64,000 nt of DNA. It comes from VAZQ01 sp963841705. Its GTDB lineage: Bacteria > Pseudomonadota > Alphaproteobacteria > Rhizobiales > Xanthobacteraceae. A program made the translations under genes and the position numbers. The notes under the pieces are model-generated. The model saw nothing but the letters and a program-made list of their open reading frames with translations. It had not been told where the DNA came from and made no database searches. This document shows positions 8,371-17,930 of the stretch, in pieces (positions within the stretch are counted from its first letter, which is position 1; the number at the start of each line of letters is the position of its first letter). Location of the stretch: positions 124,001-188,000 of the forward strand of contig CAWJDY010000023.1 in NCBI GenBank assembly GCA_963841705.1. The letters are read 5' to 3'.

Positions 8371-10713
8371 ATGAGCTCCTCGAAATTTTCCGATGCGACA
8401 ACCACGGTTTTTACCGACGGCGCACCTGCCAATGAAGGCGAATTGCCGCTGTTCGAGCCCTACGAGTCGCCGGCCGGCGGCTGGGGCGCGCTGGAGGCGA
8501 CGGCAAAGGCGCTGAGAGAACAGAGCGTTGTCCTGAAGGGCAGCATGGCGCTGCTCTCGATGAACCAGCCGGACGGGTTCGACTGTCCTGGGTGCGCCTG
8601 GCCGGATCCGAAGCACACCAGCTCGTTTGAGTTCTGCGAGAACGGCGCGAAGGCGGTGGCCTTCGAGCTGACGAGCCGCCGAGTCACCCGGGACTTCTTC
8701 GCGGCCCACACCGTTCGCGAGCTCGAGCAACACACCGACTATTGGCTCGAGGAGCAGGGGCGGCTCACCGAGCCGATGCGCTACGACGCTGCTTCCGACC
8801 ATTACGTACCGATCGCGTGGGAGGAGGCATTCGCTCTGATCGGTCGCGAGCTTCGGGCGCTGGAGAGCCCGGATCAGGCCGAGTTCTACACCTCCGGACG
8901 CACTTCGAACGAGGCTGCGTTTCTGTATCAAATCTTCGTTCGTCGGTTTGGAACCAACAACTTCCCCGACTGCTCGAACATGTGTCACGAGCCGACGAGC
9001 GTCGGCCTTCCCGAGAGTATCGGCATTGGCAAGGGAACCGTCATCCTGGACGACTTCGCGCATGCCGATGCGATCTTCGTGATCGGGCAGAATCCGGGCA
9101 CGAACAGCCCGCGGATGATGACCGAGTTGCGCAACGCCTCGCGGCGCGGCGTGCCGATCGTGGTCCTCAATCCGCTGCGCGAGCGCGCACTGGAACGATT
9201 TGCGGCGCCGCAGGATCCCGTCGAAATGCTCACGCTCAGGGCAACGCGCATCGCGAGCGAGTATTGCCAGGTCAGCGTCGGCGGCGACGTTGCCGCGCTC
9301 AAGGGCATCATGAAGCTCGTGCTCGAGGCACATGACACGGCCCTCGAGACCGGCGCGGAGCCGATCCTCGATGTCGCATTCATCGAGCAGCATACGCACG
9401 GGTTCAGCGCGTTTGCCGATGATCTGCGCCGCACCGATTGGGACGACATTCTTCGCGTGTCCGGCTTGCCGCGTGAGCAGATTGAGCGCGTGGCGACGAT
9501 CTACATGCAGTCAAACGCGGTGATCGTCTGTTACGGAATGGGCATCACGCAGCATCGGCATGGCTCGGAGAACGTTCAGCAACTCGTCAATCTGCTTCTG
9601 CTCCGCGGGAATTTCGGCAAGCCGGGCGCCGGCATTTGCCCGGTACGCGGCCACTCGAACGTACAAGGAGACCGGACGGTCGGTGTCGACGAGAAACCCA
9701 AGCCGGAGTTGCTCGACCAGATCGAAAGAGTGTTTGGATTCAAGCCGCCACGCACGCATGGCCATGCTGTCGTCGACGCCGTTCAGGCGATGATCGAGGG
9801 CCGAGCGAAGGTGTTCGTCGGCCTTGGCGGCAACTTTGTCGCGGCGGTGCCGGACAAGCCGATCGCCGAGGCCGCGATGCGGCGGCTGCGTCTGAGCGTG
9901 GCGATATCCACCAAGCTCAACCGCGGTCACCTCGTCCACGGCGAGCAGGCCTTGATTCTTCCGTGCCTCGCCAGAAGCGACATCGATATCCAGAAGAGCG
10001 GACGGCAGGCGGTCACCGTCGAAGACAGCATGTCCATGGTACATGCGTCAGCGGGTCTTGTGCACCCGCCGAGCAAGGAGCTGAAATCCGAAGTCGCGAT
10101 CGTTTGCGGCATCGCGAAGGCAACGCTGCATGACGACAGTATCGACTGGTCGGCATTCGAGCAGGACTACAATTTGATTCGCGACAGGATCGAAGACGTG
10201 TTTCCCACTCTGTTCCGCGACTTCAACAAACGGATACGCCAACCGGGAGGGTTTCACCTTGCGACCCCGCCGCGCGATCGGGTCTGGAATACTCCGACCG
10301 GCCGCGCCAACTTCCTGCTCTTCGAAGGCGTCGCAGAGGACCCGCAGGTCAACACTGCATTCGTGCTGCGGCTGGCGACGCTGCGAAGCCACAACCAATA
10401 CAACACGACGATCTATGGCTTGGACGACCGCTACCGAGGCGTGTTCGGCGGCCGAATGGTCGTATTCATGAACGAGAGCGACATGAAGGAGCGCGGAATT
10501 GCCCCCGACGATCTCGTAGAGATCAAATCGCTCGCCGGCGATGGACGAAAGCGAGTGGTGCGCGGCTTCAAAGCTAAACCCTACGCCATCCCGCAGGGCT
10601 CGATCGGCGCTTACTACCCGGAAACCAATCCATTGCTCCCGTTGGCTCACCACGATCTGAAAAGCAAAACTCCGGCGGCCAAATCAATCCCGGTTCTAGT
10701 CAGGCTGCAATGA
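8371..10713 (+). CDS. FdhF/YdeP-family molybdopterin oxidoreductase
   Basis: A 780-residue bis-MGD molybdoenzyme of the group that includes E. coli YdeP and is related to formate dehydrogenase H. C72 and C75 (CPGCAWPDP) are what remains of the N-terminal cluster motif. C205 in CSNMCHEPTSVGL occupies the position of the Mo-ligating Cys/Sec. The Mo-cofactor domains (IFVIGQNPGTNSPRM; MGITQHRHGSENVQ) and the C-terminal molydopterin-binding barrel are complete. There is no Tat signal, so it is cytoplasmic. YdeP is linked to acid resistance, while formate oxidation is inferred from the fdhD neighbour. A GTG at 8350 is an alternative start. Confidence 0.88.
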   Translation: MSSSKFSDATTTVFTDGAPANEGELPLFEPYESPAGGWGALEATAKALREQSVVLKGSMALLSMNQPDGFDCPGCAWPDPKHTSSFEFCENGAKAVAFELTSRRVTRDFFAAHTVRELEQHTDYWLEEQGRLTEPMRYDAASDHYVPIAWEEAFALIGRELRALESPDQAEFYTSGRTSNEAAFLYQIFVRRFGTNNFPDCSNMCHEPTSVGLPESIGIGKGTVILDDFAHADAIFVIGQNPGTNSPRMMTELRNASRRGVPIVVLNPLRERALERFAAPQDPVEMLTLRATRIASEYCQVSVGGDVAALKGIMKLVLEAHDTALETGAEPILDVAFIEQHTHGFSAFADDLRRTDWDDILRVSGLPREQIERVATIYMQSNAVIVCYGMGITQHRHGSENVQQLVNLLLLRGNFGKPGAGICPVRGHSNVQGDRTVGVDEKPKPELLDQIERVFGFKPPRTHGHAVVDAVQAMIEGRAKVFVGLGGNFVAAVPDKPIAEAAMRRLRLSVAISTKLNRGHLVHGEQALILPCLARSDIDIQKSGRQAVTVEDSMSMVHASAGLVHPPSKELKSEVAIVCGIAKATLHDDSIDWSAFEQDYNLIRDRIEDVFPTLFRDFNKRIRQPGGFHLATPPRDRVWNTPTGRANFLLFEGVAEDPQVNTAFVLRLATLRSHNQYNTTIYGLDDRYRGVFGGRMVVFMNESDMKERGIAPDDLVEIKSLAGDGRKRVVRGFKAKPYAIPQGSIGAYYPETNPLLPLAHHDLKSKTPAAKSIPVLVRLQ

Positions 10714-10744
10714 GGAAACGTCCACTCCAGAGGAGACGTGAGCC

Positions 10745-11254
10745 ATGGTATCTCGACGTGAAATTTTAGCAGCGGGTGCCGCTGGTGCGGTGATGAGCGC
10801 CTCGACGGCGCGGGCGGCCTCCTTCGGCAACCCGGACGAGCCGCCCCAGGGTGCGATCAACGCCAAAGACCCGGCGAGCAGCACCGATCCCGGCCCGCAG
10901 AGTCAGCCCCTCGCCAGCCAGTTTCCCTCTGCAGTAAGCCCGCCTGCGACCGACGTCGGCAGCCTGCAAATAGACTGCATGGGTGTGTTCAATACCGGGC
11001 CCAACGTGCTCACAATGGATTTCAACCCCGGCGACATCGGCTACATCAAGCGCAACTATGGACATTATGTGCAGAACGTCGGCGAAACGGAGCTGCAGTT
11101 TTTCACTGTGTTCAGGGCGCCGCAGTATGAAGAAATGTCCTTGTCCGATTGGCTCAGGCATTCGCCGCCGGAGATGGTGGCCGAGCACTTGAACGTGGAC
11201 GAGGCGACAATCTCGAGCTGGCCGCTTAACCGGCCGCTGATCCTGCCCGCGTGA
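10745..11254 (+). pseudogene. Oxalate-decarboxylase-type bicupin with an internal deletion
   Basis: The first 76 or so residues (Tat-type MVSRREILAAG and Pro-rich linker) and the last 91 match the intact bicupin at 20281-21525 almost residue for residue. The 245 residues between are missing, an in-frame loss of 735 bases. The join is at LQIDC-MGVFNTG. All four metal ligands of cupin 1 and three of four of cupin 2 are gone, leaving one histidine. The frame is still open, so a 169-residue exported stub could be made, but not an oxalate decarboxylase. It sits between the molybdoenzyme gene and fdhD with small gaps and a good ribosome site (GAGGAG). Confidence 0.9.
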
Positions 11255-11272
11255 TCGAGCCCGGGGCGCTTG

Positions 11273-12142
11273 ATGGCTTTTGCCGAGATCAACGTGCCGA
11301 ACGTGCCGCCTCCGGTCGCGCGTCTGCCGCGTACGGCTTCGCGCGCCGGCCACCTGATAGCCGGCCAGCGGCTCATTCCCGAGGAGACGGCGATCGCATC
11401 CACGTATAACGCCAGTACCCACGCCGTCATGATGGCGACACCGGCGGACCTTGAGGACTTCGCGGTCGGGCTGAGTGTCACCGAGGGAATTATCCAGGCG
11501 GCCGAGGACATTTCCGACCTGGAGGTCGTGAGCAGCGAGCTCGGCGTTGAGCTTCGGATGTGGATCCCTAATACGCGCATGCAGACGTATTCGATGCGGC
11601 GTCGCCGGCTCGCTGGGCCGACCGGATGCGGCTTGTGCGGCATCGAGAGCCTGAGTGAAGCTGCACACCCCGCCCGGCGGGTCGGGGCCGGGCTTCATCT
11701 CGCGCCGGAGACAATTTCTGCCGCGATGGCGGCGCTGCCTCCGGCGCAGCTGCTCAATCGCGAGACCCGGGCCGTGCATGCCGCCGCCTTCTGGCAATCG
11801 GGCAAAGAAATCGTCGCGACTCGCGAGGATGTGGGCCGTCACAATGCCCTCGACAAGCTCGTGGGCTCACTCGTCCGCCGTCACATCGACGGAGGCAACG
11901 GCATTATCCTTCTCACCAGCCGCGTTTCGGTCGAGATGGTGCAGAAGGCGGCGGTCCTCGGCGCCTCAATTCTCGTGGCGGTGTCGGCGCCGACGGCGCT
12001 TGCCGTCCGCGTCGCCGAAGCGTGCGGGATGACGCTGGTCGCGATTGCGCGGGATCAGGATTTCGAGATCTTCAGTCATCCGAAGCGGATTAGCTGTCGC
12101 GATGACGAATCAGCCGACGTCAAGTCGTATCGCTGGCACTAA
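11273..12142 (+). CDS. fdhD: Formate dehydrogenase accessory sulfurtransferase FdhD
   Basis: A 289-residue cytoplasmic protein that passes sulfur from IscS to the Mo-bis-MGD cofactor, a step formate dehydrogenases require. The essential cysteine pair is C119/C122 in TGCGLCGIES. The conserved EDVGRHNALDK and TSRVSVEMVQKAA blocks are intact. The ATG at 11273 lies 18 bases after the stop of the deleted bicupin; a TTG just before it is less likely. Its position beside the FdhF/YdeP enzyme supports a shared role. The first 35 or so bases of this gene are repeated after the bicupin at 21525. Confidence 0.94.
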   Translation: MAFAEINVPNVPPPVARLPRTASRAGHLIAGQRLIPEETAIASTYNASTHAVMMATPADLEDFAVGLSVTEGIIQAAEDISDLEVVSSELGVELRMWIPNTRMQTYSMRRRRLAGPTGCGLCGIESLSEAAHPARRVGAGLHLAPETISAAMAALPPAQLLNRETRAVHAAAFWQSGKEIVATREDVGRHNALDKLVGSLVRRHIDGGNGIILLTSRVSVEMVQKAAVLGASILVAVSAPTALAVRVAEACGMTLVAIARDQDFEIFSHPKRISCRDDESADVKSYRWH

Positions 12143-12153
12143 GCAGGTCTCCG

Positions 12154-13569
12154 ATGGACACCACCGCTCTTCTTTTGTCCCGACTTCAGTTTGCGTCCAC
12201 CATCTCGTTTCACATCATCTTTCCGGCCTTCACCATCGGGTTGGCAGCCTGGCTGACTGTTCTTGAGGCGTTGCATCTCAAGACCGCCCGCCCGGTATAC
12301 CGGACGCTTTTTGACTTTTGGCTCAAGATATTCGGTGTGGCCTTCGGCTTGGGGGTGGTGTCGGGAGTCGTAATGGCATTCCAGTTCGGCACGAACTGGA
12401 GCGTGTTGTCGAAGATGTCCGGGCCGATCCAGGGGCCGCTCCTCTCATATGAGACATTCACCGCCTTCGCGTTGGAAGCCAGTTTTTTTGGCGTACTCAT
12501 TTTTGGTCGATCCCGCGTGCCGCCGTGGTTCTATCTGTTCTCCACCGCAATGGTAGCATTGGGAACGACGCTGTCCGCCTTCTGGATCATGGTCAATAAC
12601 AGCTGGATGCAAGTGCCGGTCGGCTATGCCGTGGAAAATGGCGTCTTCGTTCCGGACGACTGGACCAGGATCATCTTCAATTCGGTGGTATGGGTGCGAT
12701 TTCCCCACATGTTGCTGGGCGCCTACCTCACCGGTGCCTTTTGCGTCGCTGCGACAGGCGCGTGGTACCTGCTGCGAAAGATCTACCACGTCGAAGCCAA
12801 AGTCATGCTGGCCATGGGCTTAGGTCTCGCTGCCGTGCTTGTCCCGGTTCAGATCTTCATCGGACATCTCAACGGTCGGTATGTCGGCACGTATCAACCA
12901 TCCAAGATGGCCGCGATCGAGGCGCGCTGGAATGACGAGAAGCCGGCTTCGGAAGTGCTGCTCGCGTGGCCCGACGTAGAGAGCCGGCGGAACCTCTATG
13001 CGATCACGCTGCCTGCACCCTTTGGCAGCCTGTTCAACTCCGACAGCCTCACCGCGGGCGAAGTCGGGCTTAACAGCATTCCCCCGGAGAACTGGCCGCC
13101 GGTCCTGATTCCATTCTTCACGTTCCGAATCATGGTTGGGTGCGGTCTGGTGATGCTGGCACTTGCTTGGCTCGGGTCTTATTTGAGCCTCAAGGGCCGC
13201 ATCGAGCCGAATCGCTTGGTGCTTTGGCTTGTGTTTTTCAGCTTCCCGCTGCCCTTCATTGCCATCCTCACCGGCTGGTACACGGCGGAAACGGGCCGTC
13301 AGCCCTGGGTGGTCTATGGCGTCTTGCGAACAGCAGATGCAATGACGCCCTTCTTGACGGCGCGCGCGGCATCGATCTCGCTCCTCGTCTTCGGCGCGGT
13401 CTACACGTTCATATTCGCATTCGGCATTTTTTACATCTATCGGCTGCTGCGGGCAGGCCCCATTGCCGGCCCAATCAAAAAGCTGGTCCACGCCGTCCCA
13501 AATCGGCCTATGTCGCTCGCCGATGAGCCCATGATTTCAGAGACAGAGTACGTGGGAGCCGGAGAGTAG
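12154..13569 (+). CDS. cioA: Cytochrome bd-type quinol oxidase subunit I (cyanide-insensitive type)
   Basis: A 471-residue inner-membrane subunit with about nine helices that binds the haems and oxidises quinol, reducing O2 to water. H20 in RLQFASTISFHIIFP corresponds to a haem b595 ligand. The signature GWYTAETGRQPWVVYG is intact. The quinol loop is short, the mark of the CIO subclass rather than E. coli CydA. The ATG is 11 bases after fdhD and the stop 2 bases before cioB, so co-transcription is very likely. CIO enzymes have modest O2 affinity and resist cyanide and sulfide. Confidence 0.93.
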   Translation: MDTTALLLSRLQFASTISFHIIFPAFTIGLAAWLTVLEALHLKTARPVYRTLFDFWLKIFGVAFGLGVVSGVVMAFQFGTNWSVLSKMSGPIQGPLLSYETFTAFALEASFFGVLIFGRSRVPPWFYLFSTAMVALGTTLSAFWIMVNNSWMQVPVGYAVENGVFVPDDWTRIIFNSVVWVRFPHMLLGAYLTGAFCVAATGAWYLLRKIYHVEAKVMLAMGLGLAAVLVPVQIFIGHLNGRYVGTYQPSKMAAIEARWNDEKPASEVLLAWPDVESRRNLYAITLPAPFGSLFNSDSLTAGEVGLNSIPPENWPPVLIPFFTFRIMVGCGLVMLALAWLGSYLSLKGRIEPNRLVLWLVFFSFPLPFIAILTGWYTAETGRQPWVVYGVLRTADAMTPFLTARAASISLLVFGAVYTFIFAFGIFYIYRLLRAGPIAGPIKKLVHAVPNRPMSLADEPMISETEYVGAGE

Positions 13570-13571
13570 CC

Positions 13572-14558
13572 ATGCTCATGTTCTGGGTTACCCTCTTGGC
13601 GGTGAGTATTCTCCTCTACGTGCTGCTCGACGGCTTCGATCTCGGCATAGGAATGCTGTTCGGCTTGACCCGCAGCGAGGCCAGGCGGCGCGCCATGATG
13701 AGCGCCGTCGCGCCCATCTGGGACGGCAACGAGACATGGCTCGTGGTGACCGCAGTGATTCTGTGGGGGGCCTTCCCGGTCGCCTATGCGACTCTCCTGT
13801 CCGCCTTTTATCTTCCACTCCTCATCATGCTGGCGGGGCTCATTCTTCGCGGCGTCGCGTTCGAGTATCGGCAAAAGACCGAACGGCTGCGGTGGATCTG
13901 GGATTGGAGCTTCATCGGCGGATCGTTTGCGGCAGCATTCATTCAGGGCTTGACCGTCGGTGCGCTGGTCGAAGGGCTGCCGATGGCCAACGGTCAATAT
14001 GTCGGCGGCGACTTCGGTTGGCTCAGCCCGTTCGCGGCACTTTGCGGCATCGGGCTTTGTCTCGGCTACGCCCTGCTGGGCGCTTGTTGGCTGGTCAAGA
14101 AATGCGAAGGCGATGTCCGGCAGGCAGCCTACCGCCTCATACCCTATTTAGCGACCGGGCTCCTTTTGTTTCTCATTGTCGTCTTTGCCTATGCGCTGGC
14201 GGAGGACCTGCAGGTGATGGGCCGATGGCTCGAGCGTCCATATTTGCTCATCTTCCCCGTGATCGGCGCATTTGCGGCAGTCGTGCTCGCGTTCAGCATT
14301 CAGCGGCATCAGGATGAGTTGCCATTCTCTATGATCGTCCTGATCTTCCTCGCGGCGTTCGCCACTCTGGCCATCTCGTTCTGGCCATACATCATCCCCT
14401 TCGTCCTCACGGTCGACGAAGCGGCAGCGCCGCAGTCGAGTTTGGCGTTCATGTTCTGGGGGGAGGGCCTGTTCGTGTTCCCGCTGATGCTGCTCTACAC
14501 GATCATCAGCTACAGCGTCTTCAGGGGCAAAGTCGCATCTACGCCCCAGCACTACTGA
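13572..14558 (+). CDS. cioB: Cytochrome bd-type quinol oxidase subunit II
   Basis: A 328-residue hydrophobic partner of subunit I with eight or so transmembrane helices. The family N-terminus (VLLDGFDLGIGMLFG) and PIWDGNETWLVVTA are present, as is the C-terminal block SFWPYIIPFVLTVDEAAAP. It starts 2 bases after the cioA stop and ends the probable transcription unit that begins at 8371. No separate CydX-like small subunit is recognisable downstream. Confidence 0.93.
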   Translation: MLMFWVTLLAVSILLYVLLDGFDLGIGMLFGLTRSEARRRAMMSAVAPIWDGNETWLVVTAVILWGAFPVAYATLLSAFYLPLLIMLAGLILRGVAFEYRQKTERLRWIWDWSFIGGSFAAAFIQGLTVGALVEGLPMANGQYVGGDFGWLSPFAALCGIGLCLGYALLGACWLVKKCEGDVRQAAYRLIPYLATGLLLFLIVVFAYALAEDLQVMGRWLERPYLLIFPVIGAFAAVVLAFSIQRHQDELPFSMIVLIFLAAFATLAISFWPYIIPFVLTVDEAAAPQSSLAFMFWGEGLFVFPLMLLYTIISYSVFRGKVASTPQHY

Positions 14559-14564
14559 GACTGC

Positions 14565-14960
14565 TCGGTTCAAGGACCTCGGTTGCAAGCCGCCGCCCAG
14601 CAGCGCCGGGCCGGTGCGGTGCCAGCAATTCGACCAAGCCACCGTGGATCCGGCTCGTTGCTGATGAGACGGCGCACGCCGACGAGCTTGCCGCGGCTGC
14701 GCAAACGTCGAAGGGCATCCGACGTCGCGTCCGGATCGACAAGCGGAAGCCAGCCGACCACGCCGCGCACGAAATTGACCTCCCCACAGAGATCGAGCGC
14801 CTCCGCCTTTGATGCTGCAGCGTTCAAGCTCGGGGCGCAGATTCTCTGGCGTGAAATCGCGCGCAAAGCGATCGCCGACGGCTGCGAGCCACGTGTAGGT
14901 GTGACGGCCGGTCCACCAGAAATGATGATGCGAATCGATCACGGTCTTCGTGCAAGCTGA
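14565..14960 (-). pseudogene. Amidohydrolase remnant (fuconolactonase/PDC-lactonase type)
   Basis: One frame starts with VIDSHHHFWW, the metal-binding HxH start of this family, and runs to about 14835. A second frame then continues with NFVRGVVGWLPLVDPD and RRLISNEPDPRWLG, both family-typical. At least one frameshift separates them, and the C-terminal two thirds are missing. The gene is therefore dead. It is antiparallel to cioB. Confidence 0.7.
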
Positions 14961-14973
14961 GATCGCAGGTTTG

Positions 14974-15631
14974 TCAACACAGTCGGCGCAAGGATTCGTA
15001 GTCATCGACGACGAAGACGGCCGGCTCCTCGACACTTCCGACTGCGCTTGGCGACGGGCGGCGCTGCGTCACGACGTGCTCTCCCGTCGGGGCATGCAGC
15101 GTGAACTGAAAGATAGCACCGCGCGGGGCGTTGGCCGTGGCCCAGATCCGTCCTCCATGGCCTTCGATGATCGAACGGCATATTGAAAGTCCCATCACCG
15201 TGTCTCGGTTTGCGGGAGTTCCCTCGCGGGCATGGCTAGTCGTCGCAATTTCCCCGTGTGAAGCTACCAGCCGGAGAACGTCGCCCTCCAGGCGGAAGAT
15301 CACCGCATTGTTCCGCCTCGCACAGGCGAGCGGCATTTTTACCTACCGCGTCCAGCACCGGTTGAATCTCGGTCGGCGAGCTCGAGATGATGCGCAGCAC
15401 CTCGGAGGTGGCGGTTTGCTGCTCCAGCGCCTCGACGAGGTTCTCCCGCACCTGCGCAATCTCGCGTCGGCATGCTTTGAGCTGCTGTTCGAGATCGCCG
15501 CGCGGCTGGCGCGTTCGACCGACGCGCGTTTTCGCCTTCGTTCGGGTCAAACGAAGCTTGCCGCCGTGCGTTCGGCTCTTCGCCCCTTTGCGAGACAAGG
15601 TCACCTCACCGACACAGGGACTGGCCCCCAA
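14974..15631 (-). pseudogene. GAF sensor histidine kinase / response regulator, collapsed remnant
   Basis: The 5' part encodes a coiled coil and GAF start (EALEQQTATSEVLRIISSS, IQPVLDAVGKNAARLCEA). A one-base shift near 15310 changes frame, after which NNAVIFRLEGDVLRLVASHG continues the GAF domain. The sequence then jumps to the very end of a kinase ATPase domain (GLSICRSIIEGHGGRIWA) and the start of a receiver domain (VFVVDDYESLRRLC). Most of the GAF, the phospho-acceptor His and the N, G1 boxes are deleted, so no function remains. Confidence 0.75.
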
Positions 15632-15662
15632 TGCTCGTCGTGACAGCTGGGTACCAGTGCGC

Positions 15663-16907
15663 TTATTCAGGCATGATGAACTCCTTCGCCTCTGGCCAGC
15701 GCGGGACCATCGTCGGGTCGACTTTCAGATGCTCCGCCACCATTTCCGCAGGAGAATGTTTAAGCCAGTCTGACAAGTTCATCTCCTGAAAATTCGGTGT
15801 CCGGAACACGGCGAAGAATTGCATGTCAGTGTCGCCGACGTTTTGCACATAATGCCCGTAGTTGCGAGGGACGTAGCCGATATCGCCGGGGTTGAAATCC
15901 ATCGTGAGCACCTGCGGGCCGGTGTTAAACACGCCCATGCGCGCCTTGCCTTTGATGTAGTATTGCCACTCGTCGGCATTGGGATGCCAATGCATCGCCC
16001 GCATCGCGGAGGGTGGAACCGTCTGGAGAACTACGGCAATGGTGGTGGAGACTTTGAAAGTGCTGCTATCGACAAGCTGCAGTTTGCCGTTCTTCGTCCG
16101 GTTTAGGTTGGGCGACGTTGCGAGCGAGAAGGTGAACGGTTGGGGCGGTGTCTCCGCGTTTCCAGTCATTGCCGTCCGAACGGCAGGCAGATCTCCCGGC
16201 ACTTTGCCTTGAAATATCCAGAGATTGTGCAGGGGAATGTTTGCGAACGTCTCGGCCGGCACACCGAAGTTTGTGGCAAGGACGGAAGGGGGCGTGTGGG
16301 CGAACCAATCGGTCACCAAGAGGGTGTTGAACTCGCTCTGCGCGCCATTGTCGAAGCAGATGACGAATTCGCAACCATCTGGCGCAAGGCCCTGCAGGGA
16401 ATGCGGATACCCGGCTGGAAAATACCAGATATCGCCCTCGTTGACGTCCGCAACATAGGGGCGGCCTGTCGGATCGATCACGGTAACCCGGCAGTGACCG
16501 TAAGTCATGTACGCCCACTCGGCCGCCTGATGCCAATGCAACTCGCGGATGCCACCGGCCGTCAGTCGCATATTGACGCCGGAGATGGTTGTGGAAATTG
16601 CGAAGTCCGCCTGGGTCACTTCCCGCGCCCAGCCGCCGTCTTGGATGCGGCGTGGTGCGTTGTTGAACGAGGCCCAAATCAGGGGCATGCTGCCAACGTC
16701 GGTTGCGGGCGGAGAAAATGCCGACGGAAACTGATCCCTGATCGCCGGGTTTTGCGGCCCTGGATCCGTGGCGCTCGCCGGATTTTTGGCGTTGATCGAG
16801 CCTTGCGGAGGCTCGTCCGGATTGCCGAAGGAAGCCGCGGCCGCTGCCGTAGTGGACATCGCCGCACCTGCGGCTGCTGTGGCAAGAACATCACGTCTCG
16901 AAAACAT
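15663..16907 (-). CDS. Oxalate-decarboxylase-family bicupin, Tat-exported
   Basis: A 414-residue two-domain cupin expected to split oxalate into formate and CO2 with Mn(II). The N-terminus MFSRRDVLATAAAGAAM is a twin-arginine signal, placing it in the periplasm. Cupin 1 has ELHWHQAAEWAYM and AGYPHS; cupin 2 has MHWHPNADEWQYY and NYGHYVQN, giving HHEH ligands in both. The active-site lid reads QSEFNT, keeping the catalytic Glu of the SENST loop of B. subtilis OxdC. AGGAGA lies 6 bases before the ATG. It is closely related to 20281-21525 and less so to 31737-32963. Oxalate oxidase or another bicupin activity cannot be excluded. Confidence 0.87.
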   Translation of the reverse strand: MFSRRDVLATAAAGAAMSTTAAAAASFGNPDEPPQGSINAKNPASATDPGPQNPAIRDQFPSAFSPPATDVGSMPLIWASFNNAPRRIQDGGWAREVTQADFAISTTISGVNMRLTAGGIRELHWHQAAEWAYMTYGHCRVTVIDPTGRPYVADVNEGDIWYFPAGYPHSLQGLAPDGCEFVICFDNGAQSEFNTLLVTDWFAHTPPSVLATNFGVPAETFANIPLHNLWIFQGKVPGDLPAVRTAMTGNAETPPQPFTFSLATSPNLNRTKNGKLQLVDSSTFKVSTTIAVVLQTVPPSAMRAMHWHPNADEWQYYIKGKARMGVFNTGPQVLTMDFNPGDIGYVPRNYGHYVQNVGDTDMQFFAVFRTPNFQEMNLSDWLKHSPAEMVAEHLKVDPTMVPRWPEAKEFIMPE

Positions 16908-17930
16908 GGCCTTCTCCTTTACGTGCATCGGGGGGACCTCGTTGACGAAGATAAAGTAGATCGCGATCCCTGAAAGTGCTTTGCGGGAATTGCCGGCTTT
17001 GGTGCTGCCTTGCGGTGGTTTCGGCACGTACGCTCGCGGCCGCAGCACGATAAAGGTGCGATGTCCTTCAAGCCCCCGCCGCTCGTGCACCATAAGTGTC
17101 GGAGCGGGACCGGCGCTACCAAGCAAGCGGAGAGCGCCGCGACGCGACACGGCGGACTGCAGGGATGGGGCGGGTTCGATCACGATTGGGACCAGGGAGC
17201 GGTAGGAGGCTTTGGCCATCGCGCAATTCGGCAGTGCGGGCTGCCCTTCCTCGCCCAGGCGCTGCCTCGAGAACAATTCATGATAAGAAACAAGTGCTGG
17301 GAATTGCGGGCATCGATTGAGACGGGCGTGCTGTAACTCAAGCGAACGAGCGGTGGACCACATCGAGCGCCGCATCGATGTGCCTTTCGAAGCCGAGCAC
17401 TTTTACGGTATGAGGCAGTAGACTTTGCTGACGGCGTCAATTGCCTAGTCAAGATCGCGGGTGCGGAGAGCAACACTCGGCGTGCATGGCATCGGCGAGC
17501 TCCCATCGCGGCGGTAAAATTCTCCGAAAGCGGACCACCGGACGCCAAGTGGAATGTGCCATCACGCGCCGCGGCGCATCAAAGATGCCTGGTGATGTCC
17601 ATTTGGCGCCCCCATTGAAAGGGGATGACAACTGCAGCTTGGGATAGCCGGCCTCGATCCCGCAACATCCTCAAACGTTCCACGCAAAATGACAAAAACG
17701 AGAGCAAGACCGCGAAAGCAGGCCGCAGCACCGTGCGCGACGGTTGTAAGGGGGCCCGTATGAGGTAGCCGGGGATCAGGGAGATAGGAATCAGGAGGGT
17801 GCCTGCACAGGGCCGACGGCCGCTTACGCGGGCAGGTTATCACTCTGTGTAAGCGGGCCGCCCCAGCACCGGCTTACGCGGACGTGACAGCTCAGGGCGA
17901 TGATGTTCTAGCTTAGCTAGGAGATGTCCA
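16908..17930. other. 1 kb divergent intergenic region, no gene recognised
   Basis: It separates the leftward bicupin from the rightward decarboxylase gene. Open frames continue upstream of the bicupin start but show no domain. Near its right end the core GCTTACGCGG occurs at about 17821 and 17871, with an inverted TAAGCGGGCC at 17851 between them. This spaced pattern, 50-110 bases before the next start codon, could be a regulator site. Confidence 0.4.

Noticed and set aside
16908..17375. N-terminal extension of the bicupin at 15663
   Set aside because: It would bury the Tat signal inside the protein, and a strong ribosome site supports the start at 16907.
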